A stretch of 64,000 nucleotides of DNA from CALAGB01 sp963713965 (GCA_963713965.1 OY970217.1:1054001-1118000), one strand, 5' to 3'. Counted from the stretch's first letter, positions 8,746 through 16,977 are shown. Notes: a model not told the origin generated them from the letters alone. A program made the numbers and translations.

Positions 8746-9331
8746 TGAGCGCCCTCCCGTGCTGCTCTAAAGGCAATGCACTGTTCGTTTTCCATCCACT
8801 CGCAGTGGCCTACGGAGTCCCAGACACTGATTCGCTCAATTTGTAGCGCCCGATACTCATGTCCATCAAGATGACTGCCGGTGTCCCATCCACGTGTGGA
8901 CAATCCACACAGCCAATCTCGAGGACGACCGTATTCAGTATGGTGCTGGCCGGCCCAGGCCCAAACGTCCCTTGGTTGTGATCGTACCTGTCTTTAGGTC
9001 CAGGTTTCTGAATTGGCCGTATGTTGAGTAATGGGTGGTTCACGGCTCAGAAAGAGCAATTCAGGTAGGTCGAACCGCCGAAACGGCCGATTATTTCGAC
9101 TAACCGGCACAAATATCCGAAGATGGTGCCGTTGCTGTAAGAAACTTAAGGATCAATGTCCTGCGTTCACGTAGTATGTGAAGTGCGACCGTGGGAGCCA
9201 TCCCATTTGTCGAGCCGTGTGTCGCGGACGGATCCGCGAATTCTTTTGGCGACCGAACGAAACTGTCGTCAAATGAGAAGCTGGTGGCAACGGTTCATTC
9301 CACGCCCGGTGAGGTGGGCCAGGGGAAGAGC
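8746..9331. other. Long intergenic region between divergent MMPL and response-regulator genes
   Basis: About 585 bases. A minus-strand frame at 8810-9043 (77 codons, GTG start) has no ribosome site and no known domain; it is recorded here only as a weak possibility. The plus-strand frame of the response regulator extends back to 9191, but the family start and the ribosome site AGGGGAAG place the true start at 9332. The region presumably carries both promoters and any operators. Confidence 0.35.
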
Positions 9332-10030
9332 ATGCAACAATATGAAGCTCCGAAGATCCTCATCGTCGAGGATGAGGCGATGGTCGCCGATGTCGTTAGC
9401 CGTTATCTGAAGCGAGATGGGTTCGAGGTGATGACCGCCAGCGATGGTGAAGCGGCTCTGGAGATGGCCGCTGAATGGTCACCGGATCTCGTCTTGCTGG
9501 ATCTGATGTTACCCAAGATCGACGGGCTCGAGGTCTGCCGCCGCATGCGCGCCGAGTCAAACGTACCGATCATTGTTGTGACGGCCAAGGGAGACGAGGC
9601 GGACCGCATCGTCGGACTGGAGCTTGGCGCCGACGACTACGTCTCCAAGCCATTCAGTCCCCGCGAGCTGGTGGCCCGGGTTCGCGCGGTTCTGCGGCGC
9701 ACGAGGCAACCTATCGCGCCTCCGGCGGAAGGGACGGTACGCGTCGGGCCGATCGTCATTGATCCCGCCGGTCGTCAAGCCGTAGTGCGCAATGAGACCG
9801 TCGAGCTGACCGCGAAGGAATTCGACCTCCTCTGGTTTCTGGTGCGCAACGTCGGACAGGTCTTCACGCGCACACAGCTCCTCGATCAGGTTTGGGACTA
9901 TGAATACTTCGGTGACGAAAGCACAGTGACCGTTCACATCCATCGACTGCGTTCGAAGATCGAGCCGGATCCTGTTCGGCCGCAATTCTTGAAGACGGTG
10001 TGGGGCGTTGGCTACAAGCTCGAATGTTAA
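9332..10030 (+). CDS. OmpR/PhoB-type response regulator
   Basis: 232 residues. Receiver domain first (ILIVEDEAMVADVVSRYL with the acidic pair; phospho-acceptor Asp in PDLVLLDLMLPKIDG; conserved Thr in IIVVTAKG; Lys in DDYVSKPFSPREL), then a winged-helix DNA-binding domain from ~130 with ELTAKEFDLLWFLVRN and VTVHIHRLRSKIEPDP. The start at ATG 9332 follows AGGGGAAG; upstream in-frame codons give no family match. It is followed directly by its cognate sensor kinase. The divergent MMPL pump is a plausible target, by position only. Confidence 0.95.
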   Translation: MQQYEAPKILIVEDEAMVADVVSRYLKRDGFEVMTASDGEAALEMAAEWSPDLVLLDLMLPKIDGLEVCRRMRAESNVPIIVVTAKGDEADRIVGLELGADDYVSKPFSPRELVARVRAVLRRTRQPIAPPAEGTVRVGPIVIDPAGRQAVVRNETVELTAKEFDLLWFLVRNVGQVFTRTQLLDQVWDYEYFGDESTVTVHIHRLRSKIEPDPVRPQFLKTVWGVGYKLEC

Positions 10031-10049
10031 GGACCGACGCTCACGCCAG

Positions 10050-11279
10050 ATGTTCGCGCTCATGCTGCGGGCCACGGCGACGCTGCTGCTACCGCCGATC
10101 CTGACGCTCATCCTCATTCTGATTCTCGCGCAACACTATCTTCACGCGAATGCGCCCGATCTTCGCACACTCGCATGGACGTTGGGAGCTTCCGCGGGTG
10201 CCGCCTGGTTCTTCGGCTACACCAGTCTGGCTTTGCTCCACGCGATACGCTGGGGGGATCTGTGGACGAAGATCTTCATCCCCGCGCTGATCGGCGTCCT
10301 CACCGCCCTTGCCAGTATCGTCATCACCGCGCAGCTCATGTTCATCAACTCACACGACCTCATCCTGTTGACGTTGCTTCTCGTCTTCGCCATTGGCGTT
10401 TCAGTCCCATTCGCCATGTTCGCGGCACGATCGCTGGCCGATCGCGTGGCAGTCTTCGGGCGGGCGGCGCAGGCGATGGCCGACGGGCACCTGGACACGC
10501 GGGTTCGCGTCCAGGGAACGGATGAGATCGACCGGCTGGCAATCTCCTTCAACAGCATGGCCAGGCGGCTCGAGGAGGCCAATCACATGCAGCTGGAGGC
10601 GGAGACGGCGCGTCGACAGATGATCGCCGCGATTTCGCACGATCTGCGTACGCCTCTCTCCTCAATTCAGGCGATGGTGGAGGCTATCCAGGACGGCGTC
10701 GTGGACGGTGACACGAGCGATGTCTATCTGGCGCAGATCCTGGACGAGGCTCGTGGCTTGACGGGCCTGATCAACGATCTGTTCGAGCTGTCGCGAATCG
10801 ACGCTGGGGCCTTACGCCTGCAGCTCGAAGCGAGCCCCGCGGCATCGCTCATCCGTGATGCGCTCGACTCGATGCAGCCAAAAGCGACGAAACGCGAGAT
10901 CACACTCGACGGACAACGTGAGTGCGTCGGTCTCCAGGTCCTGGCCGATGCGTCACAAATCCAGCGCGTCTTCTACAACCTGGTGGACAACGCGCTTCGC
11001 TACACGCCCCATGGGGGCAAGGTGACCGTCTACGCGGTCGAAGCCGGGCAAGAGGTCGTCTTCAATATCGAGGATACCGGTCCCGGCATCGACGAGGCCG
11101 ATCTGCCGCATGTCTTCGAGAGCTTCTACCGGGCCGATCGATCACGACACGACGACGGCGGTGCCGGGCTGGGATTGGCAATCGCCCGCGGCATTGTGGA
11201 AGCGCACGGCGGACGCATCTGGGCGGCGGCGAGCTCCACTGGCGCGCACTTCTCCTTCGCGCTCCCAAAGGTTGTCTGA
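10050..11279 (+). CDS. HAMP-domain sensor histidine kinase
   Basis: About 409 residues from ATG 10050. An in-frame TTG at 10008 would overlap the regulator gene and cannot be excluded, since no strong ribosome site marks either. Four hydrophobic segments occupy residues ~7-135 (LLLPPILTLILILILAQHYL; WFFGYTSLALLHAI; IPALIGVLTALASIVITA; LILLTLLLVFAIGVSVPF), then HAMP (SLADRVAVFGRAAQAMADG), the H-box AAISHDLRTPLSSI, N-box VFYNLVDNALRYTP, G1 NIEDTGPGID and G2 GGAGLGLAIARGIVEAHGG. All catalytic motifs are intact. It forms a two-gene system with the preceding regulator; the lack of a large periplasmic loop suggests sensing within the membrane. Confidence 0.93.
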   Translation: MFALMLRATATLLLPPILTLILILILAQHYLHANAPDLRTLAWTLGASAGAAWFFGYTSLALLHAIRWGDLWTKIFIPALIGVLTALASIVITAQLMFINSHDLILLTLLLVFAIGVSVPFAMFAARSLADRVAVFGRAAQAMADGHLDTRVRVQGTDEIDRLAISFNSMARRLEEANHMQLEAETARRQMIAAISHDLRTPLSSIQAMVEAIQDGVVDGDTSDVYLAQILDEARGLTGLINDLFELSRIDAGALRLQLEASPAASLIRDALDSMQPKATKREITLDGQRECVGLQVLADASQIQRVFYNLVDNALRYTPHGGKVTVYAVEAGQEVVFNIEDTGPGIDEADLPHVFESFYRADRSRHDDGGAGLGLAIARGIVEAHGGRIWAAASSTGAHFSFALPKVV

Positions 11280-11371
11280 ACACCTGATCGACCGGGCAAT
11301 CATCAGGTGAGCCTTGATCATCTATTGTTGAGATCGGGTGATCCCGGAGAACAATGCTCCAGGCAACGAAT

Positions 11372-11400
11372 CAGGGCCACCGGGTTGACCGGCGGCCCTG
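11372..11400. terminator. Terminator between the kinase and the convergent MFS gene
   Basis: CAGGGCC / GGCCCTG stem with an internal CCGG...CCGG extension, followed by TTCATTCG on the plus strand. It lies between the 3' ends of convergent genes. Confidence 0.6.
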
Positions 11401-11426
11401 TTCATTCGTTGCGATATTTTAGTTGG

Positions 11427-13136
11427 TCAGTCCGCTGACGGTTCTCTGAGCCGTGTCAGCGCCGCGGCACGCTCCTCCTCCGTCACGGAATCGATCATGA
11501 CCGGAGCGCCCTCCGCCACCGGTGAGCCAGCCGCCTCGGCCAGCGTGCGCCGCAGTGGCACCTCGTTCAGGAAGAAGGTCACCGCCAGCGACAGGAGCAT
11601 GAAGACCATGCCGATCACGAAGAGATCGGTGATGGCGACCGACAACGCGCTCCGCACAGTCAGCATGACCTGGTCGAAGAGATGGGGCCCCTGTGAGCCA
11701 AAGGCCGCGAAGGACGTCTTCAACTGCCCGACTGCATCGGGCGAGAGGAGCAGCTGCGGATTGTCAAGCTGCGCCAGCTGATCTTTCGGCACCGCAGCTG
11801 AAACATCGGCCGGAAGCTTGGCGTAGAACTCGGTGTGGAAGCGGCTCGTCATGAGCGATCCCAGGACCGCGACTCCCAGCGTACTCCCGATGTTGCGGAA
11901 GAACTGCAGACTCGCCGTCACCTCACCCATCTGCCGCAGCGGGAAGGCGTTCTGCACGACGATCGTAAAGAGGCTCATGGTCGTACCGATACCGAGGCCG
12001 GTCAGGATCATGTCTCGCACGAGCGCGCCGTGCCCCGAGTTGACTCCGAGTCGAGAGAAGAGCAACATCCCGACGACCGCAAGCACCAGACTGCCGATCG
12101 CCAGATACTTGTAGCGCCCAGTTCGAGACATGATCTGCCCACCGACAATGCTGCTGACGACGAAGCCCAGCATCATGGGTGTAAGAATCGCACCGGAGTT
12201 CGTGGCACTGTCACCCATCACTCCCTGAACAAAGAGTGGCAGGTACATGATGGCGCCGAACATACCGCCGGCGATCAGAAACGAGGCAAGGTTCGCGACT
12301 GTGAAGGTTCGATTCCGGAACAGTCTCGGGCTGAGGATCGGCTCCTCGGCACGCGACTCGATCAACAGGAAGACGCCGATCATGATGATTGAAAAGAGCA
12401 TCAGTCCGATGATCTGAGAGGACGTCCAGGCGTACTTATCGCCGGCCCAGGAGAATGCCAGCAGCAAAGGGACCGTTCCCGCCACCAACGTGGCCGCGCC
12501 ATAGTAGTCGATCGAATGCTTGTGGGATGATCGAATCTTGGGAAGGCCAAAGAACGCGGTGGCGATGGCGATCGCGCCAACCGGCATATTGACGTAGAAA
12601 ACCCAGCGCCAGCCGAGGCTATCGGTCAACCAGCCACCCAGTGTCGGCCCGACGATCGAGGCGATGCCGAACATGCCTGAGGTCAGACCCTGCCACTTGC
12701 CACGCTCCGACGGCGGGAAGACATCACCGATGATGGCGAACGCGATCGGCATCATAGCGCCCGCGCCAAGTCCCTGAATGGCGCGGAATATGATCAGCTG
12801 ATCCATGCTGTGCGCCATACCGGATAGGGCCGATCCACCCAGGAAGATGATCATGCCGCCAATGAAGAAGCCACGCCGTCCGTAGATATCGGACAGCTTG
12901 CCGTAGATCGGCACCGTCACGGTTGACGCCAGCATGTAGGCCGTGAAGACCCAGGCGTAATGAGACAGTCCACCAAGATCGGCGACGATGCGGGGCATCG
13001 CCGTCCCGACGATGGTCTGATCCAGTGCCGCCAGCAAAATACCGAGCATAACGCTCGCGACAACCGGCAGAACCAGCCGGATATTGAATTGCTCTGCCGC
13101 CGCATCGTCAGCGACGGACGAGACTGATTCGGTCAT
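11427..13136 (-). CDS. DHA2-family (14-helix) MFS drug exporter, EmrB/QacA type
   Basis: 569 residues with 14 predicted membrane helices. Family marks are LDQTIVGTAMPRIVADLGG in helix 1 (motif D1 of DHA2 pumps), VPIYGKLSDIYGRRGFF (motif A), FRAIQGLGAGAMMP, and GPTLGGWLTDSLGWRWVFYVN (motif C and onwards). Such pumps extrude hydrophobic drugs by proton antiport. It lies 32 bases after a marR gene on the same strand, an arrangement that usually means drug-responsive repression. No membrane-fusion partner (EmrA type) is nearby, so it probably works alone at a single membrane. Confidence 0.93.
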   Translation of the reverse strand: MTESVSSVADDAAAEQFNIRLVLPVVASVMLGILLAALDQTIVGTAMPRIVADLGGLSHYAWVFTAYMLASTVTVPIYGKLSDIYGRRGFFIGGMIIFLGGSALSGMAHSMDQLIIFRAIQGLGAGAMMPIAFAIIGDVFPPSERGKWQGLTSGMFGIASIVGPTLGGWLTDSLGWRWVFYVNMPVGAIAIATAFFGLPKIRSSHKHSIDYYGAATLVAGTVPLLLAFSWAGDKYAWTSSQIIGLMLFSIIMIGVFLLIESRAEEPILSPRLFRNRTFTVANLASFLIAGGMFGAIMYLPLFVQGVMGDSATNSGAILTPMMLGFVVSSIVGGQIMSRTGRYKYLAIGSLVLAVVGMLLFSRLGVNSGHGALVRDMILTGLGIGTTMSLFTIVVQNAFPLRQMGEVTASLQFFRNIGSTLGVAVLGSLMTSRFHTEFYAKLPADVSAAVPKDQLAQLDNPQLLLSPDAVGQLKTSFAAFGSQGPHLFDQVMLTVRSALSVAITDLFVIGMVFMLLSLAVTFFLNEVPLRRTLAEAAGSPVAEGAPVMIDSVTEEERAAALTRLREPSAD

Positions 13137-13168
13137 GCTACTCCCTTATATACCCCTTCATCGTGACC

Positions 13169-13654
13169 TTAGTTCGAGAGTGAAGGCGCCGCCTGATCGA
13201 GCGCAGCGCAGTCCCGCTGAGTAGTCACCAGCTGTGCCAATCGATCCATGCCCTTGGCAAGCGCCTCAAGCGAATCGTCATCCATCTCAGTCAGCCAATT
13301 GAAGAGCGATTCGCGACCGCCCTGTCGCAGCTGCCGGGTCAGCTCCGACCCCTTCGGCGTCGTTTTCGCCAGCGTTCGTCGCCGATCAGTCGGATCCTCG
13401 GTACGCCCCACGAATCCGCCCTGTACCAGACGCTCGACAAGATGACTCGCGGTCGGCAAGGAAATCCCCAACCGCTCAGCTGTCTGGCCGATGGTTGCCG
13501 CCCCGCCGTACTCCAGCGTGAACAGCGTTTTGAGCTGAGCCATGGTCAGATCCAGCTCTACCCAGTCCTCCACTGTTTGACCGCGTAGCGAGCGGGTTAC
13601 CAGTTCGTACGCTTCGACGATGGCCGTAACTTGTAACGACCGTGAATTGGTCAT
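13169..13654 (-). CDS. MarR-family transcriptional repressor
   Basis: 161 residues from ATG 13654, which has AGGAGG five bases upstream; an upstream in-frame codon at 13678 lacks such a site. The winged-helix core is visible as LTMAQLKTLFTLEYGGAATIGQTAERLG..TASHLVERLVQGGFVGR, with the typical wing DPTDRRRTLAKTTPKG. MarR proteins repress efflux genes and let go upon binding phenolic ligands. It is the first gene of a two-gene operon with the DHA2 pump. Repeated motifs just upstream (13701-13740) are likely its own operator. Confidence 0.9.
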   Translation of the reverse strand: MTNSRSLQVTAIVEAYELVTRSLRGQTVEDWVELDLTMAQLKTLFTLEYGGAATIGQTAERLGISLPTASHLVERLVQGGFVGRTEDPTDRRRTLAKTTPKGSELTRQLRQGGRESLFNWLTEMDDDSLEALAKGMDRLAQLVTTQRDCAALDQAAPSLSN

Positions 13655-13700
13655 GTGCCTCCTATGCCTCTCGAACATCGTTCGATGCTACTATAATAGT

Positions 13701-13740
13701 TAGACACCGTCAAGGTATTAGACACCGTCGACGGAGTGTC
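13701..13740. promoter_or_regulatory. Repeated motif upstream of marR (candidate MarR operator)
   Basis: TAGACACCGTC occurs twice in direct orientation (13701-13711 and 13719-13729). The second copy lies in an imperfect palindrome GACACCGTCGACGGAGTGTC (13721-13740). A minus-strand TTGACG ... 17 bases ... TAGCAT pair overlaps the first copy, so repressor binding there would block the promoter. Spacing and position fit an autoregulated marR operon. Confidence 0.5.
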
Positions 13741-13782
13741 ACAGCTCGCTGGCGGATCGTTCAGATACAGCATGGAACCGAT

Positions 13783-13803
13783 TTGACACATCTTGCGTAT
13801 AAG
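13783..13803 (+). promoter_or_regulatory. Candidate promoter of the small RNA upstream of dnaA
   Basis: TATAAG at 13798-13803 would start transcription near 13810, exactly where a stem-loop begins. A TTGACA at 13783-13788 lies too close (9 bases) to pair with it, but could work with TAAGTA at 13804-13809 (15 bases). Confidence 0.35.
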
Positions 13804-13809
13804 TAAGTA

Positions 13810-13920
13810 GAGAGCGGTCCCGAGAAACCGTCTCTCAACAAGCAAGAACTGGAGCCATGTGCTCCGTCCCTTCCCCTTCCCGGCGTAGATCGGGCCAAAT
13901 GGCCCGATCTACGTTCTTTT
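13810..13920 (+). ncRNA. Candidate small structured RNA ending in a perfect terminator
   Basis: A ~110-base plus-strand transcript unit without an open frame. It has a 9-bp stem with one bulge (13810-13818 with 13827-13836), a GGAGC/GCTCC hairpin (13851-13865), a pyrimidine-rich linker, and a strong terminator. The nearest upstream plus-strand gene ends at 11279 with its own terminator, and marR runs the other way, so this terminator has no protein gene to serve. It could be an independent small RNA or a leader of dnaA. No known RNA family was recognised. Confidence 0.45.
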
Positions 13921-13921
13921 T
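13884..13921 (+). terminator. Strong intrinsic terminator upstream of dnaA
   Basis: Perfect 13-bp stem CGTAGATCGGGCC / GGCCCGATCTACG with loop AAAT, followed by TTCTTTTTG. It faces dnaA, about 120 bases before its start. Confidence 0.85.
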
Positions 13922-14038
13922 GCAGCCTGCGTCATTGGACGGCATACTTGCCTTCGTCAGAGCGCCTTGTTAATATCACACTAGCTGTGCGTACGTACAC
14001 CTGGTCAAGGCCGGCGCTGGCGACGAGGGGATCGCGCG

Positions 14039-15448
14039 ATGCAACCCACGCAGATCTGGCAAGCCGCATTGGGAGAGCTGCAATCCCAGCTTTCGCGTGC
14101 GAACTTTGAGACCTGGCTGCGTAACACGCAACTTGTGAGCTGGGATGGTGAATCCGCCACTATTGGCGCACCCAACACCTTCGCGGTCGACCAGCTGCGC
14201 AACAAATTCGCGCTTCAGATCCAACAGGCCCTATCCACCATTACCGGCACCAGAGTCGCCGTGCAATTCGCACTGCTACATGCCGGTGAGCACCAGCCCC
14301 GGCCGACTGGCACACGTCGCTCCCCGGCTGCTCGCGGTGCCAATGCGACGGCCACCAAGACCATCGACCCGGTCGTTGAGACGAATCCGCAACAGCTCGA
14401 ACTGACCGCGACACCCGAAAACGGGCTCAATCCCCGCTACGTCTTCGAGAAGTTCGTGGTAGGAGCCAACAACCGGCTGGCCCACGCGGCATCGCTGGCC
14501 GTGGCCGACAAGCCGGCGGCGACGTTCAACCCGCTCTTCATCTATGGTGGGGTCGGACTGGGCAAGACGCACCTGCTGCACGCCATTGGGCATCGAGCGC
14601 TCGCCCGCGACCCCGGCTTGCTGGTGCGCTACGTCTCCTCGGAGACGTTTACCAACGACATGGTCAATGCCATTCGCCAGAACCGTAACGAGGAGTTCCG
14701 CAGTCGATACCGGACCATCGACATCCTGATGATCGACGACATCCAGTTCATCGCCGGTAAGGAGGGGACCCAGGAGGAGTTCTTCCATACCTTCAACGCC
14801 CTGTATCAGGCCGGCAAGCAGATCATCATCAGCAGCGACCGCCCGCCCAAGGCTATCCCGACCATGACCGACCGCCTACGCTCGCGCTTCGAGGGGGGCC
14901 TGCTGGCCGACATCCAGGCGCCGGACCTGGAGACACGTGAGGCCATCCTGGCCGAGAAGGGCCGCGAGCTCAACGTCTCGGTGCCCACCGACGTGCTCGA
15001 ATACGTCGCCCGGCGTGTACAGAGCAACATCCGCGAGCTCGAAGGGGCGCTCAATAAGATCATCGCGCTGGGGCAGCTCTACCAGAGGCCACTGTCCCTG
15101 GAGCTCTCCATCCAGGCGCTCACCGATACCATCCTCGACCAGCGGCGACGTCAGATCACACCTGATCGCGTGGTCGACGCCGTCTCCAATTACTATCAGG
15201 TGGCCCACATCGACATGATCGGACCGGGCAGGCGACGCTCGATCGTCGTGCCGCGTCAGGTCGCGATGCTCCTGCTGCGCGAGGAGACCGATTCCTCGCT
15301 GGTACAGATCGGTCAGCTGTTGGGCGGACGCGACCACAGCACCATCATGCACGGGATCGAGAAGATGGAGCGCCAGGTCGAGAACGACTCCCAGCTGCGC
15401 AGCGAGATCCTCGCGATTCGCGAGCAACTGTACGCCCGCGAAGCCTGA
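14039..15448 (+). CDS. dnaA: Chromosomal replication initiator DnaA
   Basis: 469 residues. Domain I starts IWQAALGELQSQLSRANFETWL; a variable linker follows (~85-135); the AAA+ domain has Walker A GGVGLGKTHLLHAIG (~175), Walker B ILMIDDIQFIAGKE (~235) and sensor/box VII RLRSRFEGGL; domain IV has QVAMLLLREETDSSLVQIG and the DnaA signature GGRDHSTIMHGIEKM, which contacts DnaA boxes. The ATG at 14039 follows GAGGGG. It initiates replication at oriC. The usual neighbour dnaN is absent on either side, and no DnaA-box cluster was seen nearby. Confidence 0.97.
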   Translation: MQPTQIWQAALGELQSQLSRANFETWLRNTQLVSWDGESATIGAPNTFAVDQLRNKFALQIQQALSTITGTRVAVQFALLHAGEHQPRPTGTRRSPAARGANATATKTIDPVVETNPQQLELTATPENGLNPRYVFEKFVVGANNRLAHAASLAVADKPAATFNPLFIYGGVGLGKTHLLHAIGHRALARDPGLLVRYVSSETFTNDMVNAIRQNRNEEFRSRYRTIDILMIDDIQFIAGKEGTQEEFFHTFNALYQAGKQIIISSDRPPKAIPTMTDRLRSRFEGGLLADIQAPDLETREAILAEKGRELNVSVPTDVLEYVARRVQSNIRELEGALNKIIALGQLYQRPLSLELSIQALTDTILDQRRRQITPDRVVDAVSNYYQVAHIDMIGPGRRRSIVVPRQVAMLLLREETDSSLVQIGQLLGGRDHSTIMHGIEKMERQVENDSQLRSEILAIREQLYAREA

Positions 15449-15895
15449 TCGCCCTTCGTTCCACAACGTGTCCGCATTCGGCTCCGCGTGAGAACATCCC
15501 GTTCGTTGAATGAGGGGATGACGGGAGGGACCGAGGATCGGGGCAACTGCCTTTGCCCATCGCGCCGGGGATTGAACGTACGCGGCCAAACGTAGGGGAG
15601 GGACCTGTGCCCTCCTTCGGCCGCAGGCCGACGACCGTCATGTGTTACCGAATCATCACCATCAAACACCGGTGGAAACGTAGCGGCGGCGGGTACGCAC
15701 GAAGTGGGTGTTGGCCGCCGACGCCTGCGCGGCCGGAAAGCAGATTGAGAAGCCACCTTATCGCAACCAGCGCGCGTCCAACCTAGTTGAAGCATCGTAC
15801 CGAAAGCGGCACAATTGGACGTGCCCGACCGCATCGGTTTCAGTCAGTTGACAGAGTTTCAGACCGCACCAAAGTCGTCGACGGAGGCGTGACAC
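15449..15895. other. Non-coding region after dnaA with a palindromic repeat
   Basis: About 445 bases with no frame that looks coding. It contains one GTAG-type palindromic repeat (15591-15622) and a degenerate CGTAGCGGCGGC near 15678. No TTATCCACA-like DnaA boxes were seen, so an origin here is not supported. The 3' part must carry the promoter of the mntA-hepT pair; a TTGACA lies at 15848-15853, without a clear -10. Confidence 0.5.
15591..15622 (+). repeat. GTAG-type palindromic (REP-like) repeat, family A, copy 1
   Basis: A 32-base element beginning CGTAGGGGAGGGACCTGTG and ending CCCTCCTTCGGCC. It folds as GGAGGG-ACCTGTG-CCCTCC. It matches the minus-strand element at 25288-25319 along its whole length with only a few substitutions (GGGGAGGG versus GAGGCGGG, matched by compensating changes in the other arm). 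Confidence 0.7.
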
Positions 15896-16204
15896 GTGAA
15901 CGCCATGATCCAGGCCAAGCAAGATGAGCTCGCGCAGCTGTGTCGAAAATTTCAGATTAGGCGGCTCGAACTTTTCGGCTCAGCAAGCCGTGACGACTTT
16001 GACCCGCACGCGAGCGATCTCGATTTCCTCGTGGAGTTCGAGGACATGCCGCCCGCCGACTTCAGTGACGCATATTTCGGGATGCTGGCGTCCCTCGAGG
16101 AGTTGTTCGGCCGGAACGTCGATTTGGTGTCGACAGCCGCGGTCCGGAATCCGTACTTCCTCGAGGCCATTGAGCACAGCCGGTCGATCCTCTATGCGGC
16201 TTGA
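15896..16204 (+). CDS. mntA: MntA-type nucleotidyltransferase antitoxin
   Basis: 102 residues, minimal nucleotidyltransferase fold: LELFGSASRDDFD..ASDLDFLVEF gives the GS...DxD catalytic signature, and a third acidic strand follows (NVDLVS). The start is GTG 15896, with GGAGG eight bases before it; the ATG three codons in is too far away. Proteins of this family neutralise HepT by AMPylating the tyrosine of its RX4HXY motif. It overlaps the following hepT by 11 bases, the classic order of this type VII system. The spacing of the signature is one residue longer than usual. Confidence 0.88.
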   Translation: MNAMIQAKQDELAQLCRKFQIRRLELFGSASRDDFDPHASDLDFLVEFEDMPPADFSDAYFGMLASLEELFGRNVDLVSTAAVRNPYFLEAIEHSRSILYAA

Positions 16205-16547
16205 GGTACGCAAATTCCTCTACGATATGCGGCGTGCTGCGGACGCCTTGGCTACGTTCACCGATGGTAGAACCTTTGACGATTATCAGTCAGACGCCAT
16301 GCTTCGTTCCGCAGTGGAGCGACAGTTCGAGATCATCGGCGAAGCGCTCGGTCGACTCGCACAGGTTGATGTTGAGACCTCCGAACGGATTTCGGATCAT
16401 CGGCGAATCATTGCGTTCAGAAACGTCCTCATACACGGTTATGCTGACGTCGACGACAGACTCGTTTGGGGTGTTCTCGAACGTGATCTTTCGACGCTTC
16501 GCGCTGAGGTGGAAGCCTTGCTCGCCGCAAACGAGATTGCGAACTGA
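16194..16547 (+). CDS. hepT: HepT-type HEPN ribonuclease toxin
   Basis: 117 residues from ATG 16194 (MRLEVRKFLYDMRRAADAL). The HEPN catalytic motif RNVLIHGY (RX4HXY) is intact near residues 79-86; the Tyr is the residue AMPylated by MntA in characterised pairs. Other family marks are the helix AVERQFEIIGEALGRL and the C-terminal RLVWGVLERDLSTL. HEPN toxins cleave RNA, often tRNA ends. Start and stop fit a coupled two-gene operon with mntA. Because the catalytic residues are present in both, this pair is probably functional, unlike the restriction genes next to it. Confidence 0.9.
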   Translation: MRLEVRKFLYDMRRAADALATFTDGRTFDDYQSDAMLRSAVERQFEIIGEALGRLAQVDVETSERISDHRRIIAFRNVLIHGYADVDDRLVWGVLERDLSTLRAEVEALLAANEIAN

Positions 16548-16588
16548 ATGCCGTATTCCACGCCGCACTGTTCAAATCGGTGACCAGC

Positions 16589-16819
16589 ATGATGAAATGT
16601 GCGATCTGCAGACACAGTGAGACACATCCTGGCGTGACAACCGTAACGCTCACACGCGACGCTGCTACGCTCGTTTTCAAAGGCGTCCCTGCACAGATTT
16701 GCGACAACTGCGGCGAGGAGTATGTCGACGAAAAGACGACCGCTCGCCTTCTCGCCATCGCGGAAGACGCCATCCGCGCTGGTGTGCAGGTTGATGTGCG
16801 GGAGTACGTCGCCGCCTGA
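16589..16819 (+). CDS. YgiT-type zinc-finger antitoxin protein (orphan)
   Basis: 76 residues: CAICRHS and CDNCGEEY give the two CxxC knuckles of the YgiT/MqsA N-terminal zinc domain, followed by a short helix (EKTTARLLAIAEDAIRAG). The C-terminal HTH of full MqsA is missing, as in the short YgiT subgroup. These proteins usually follow a DUF4258 or MqsR-like toxin; here the 41 bases upstream cannot hold one and the gene before is hepT. An in-frame GTG at 16580 and ATG at 16592 are alternative starts. Whether it forms a third component of the MntA-HepT locus is unknown. Confidence 0.75.
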   Translation: MMKCAICRHSETHPGVTTVTLTRDAATLVFKGVPAQICDNCGEEYVDEKTTARLLAIAEDAIRAGVQVDVREYVAA

Positions 16820-16977
16820 AAACTCTCGGCGCTTGCCCGCCCCAAACATGTACGTTCTCTGCTAGAATTTGTCCATTATGAACACCTGACCAGCGCACGG
16901 CGGAAATCGCTTTTCCGCCTCTTCTGCCCGTGCTGGGTGAATCGGACGATGGCGCGACGAAATCGAACGGGAGCAGC

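Noticed and set aside
8810..9043. 77-codon minus-strand frame between MMPL and the response regulator
   Set aside because: GTG start without ribosome site and no recognisable domain; kept only as a remark in the intergenic entry.
13663..13678. CGAACATCGTTCG as an SOS box before marR
   Set aside because: The half-sites are 3 bases apart, not 4, and the position in a MarR operon does not suggest LexA control.
15313..15834. Minus-strand frames across the 3' end of dnaA and the following gap
   Set aside because: They are antisense to dnaA or cross the palindromic repeat, with low-complexity Arg/Ser composition.
15449..15895. oriC next to dnaA
   Set aside because: No cluster of TTATCCACA-like boxes and no AT-rich unwinding element on either side of dnaA.
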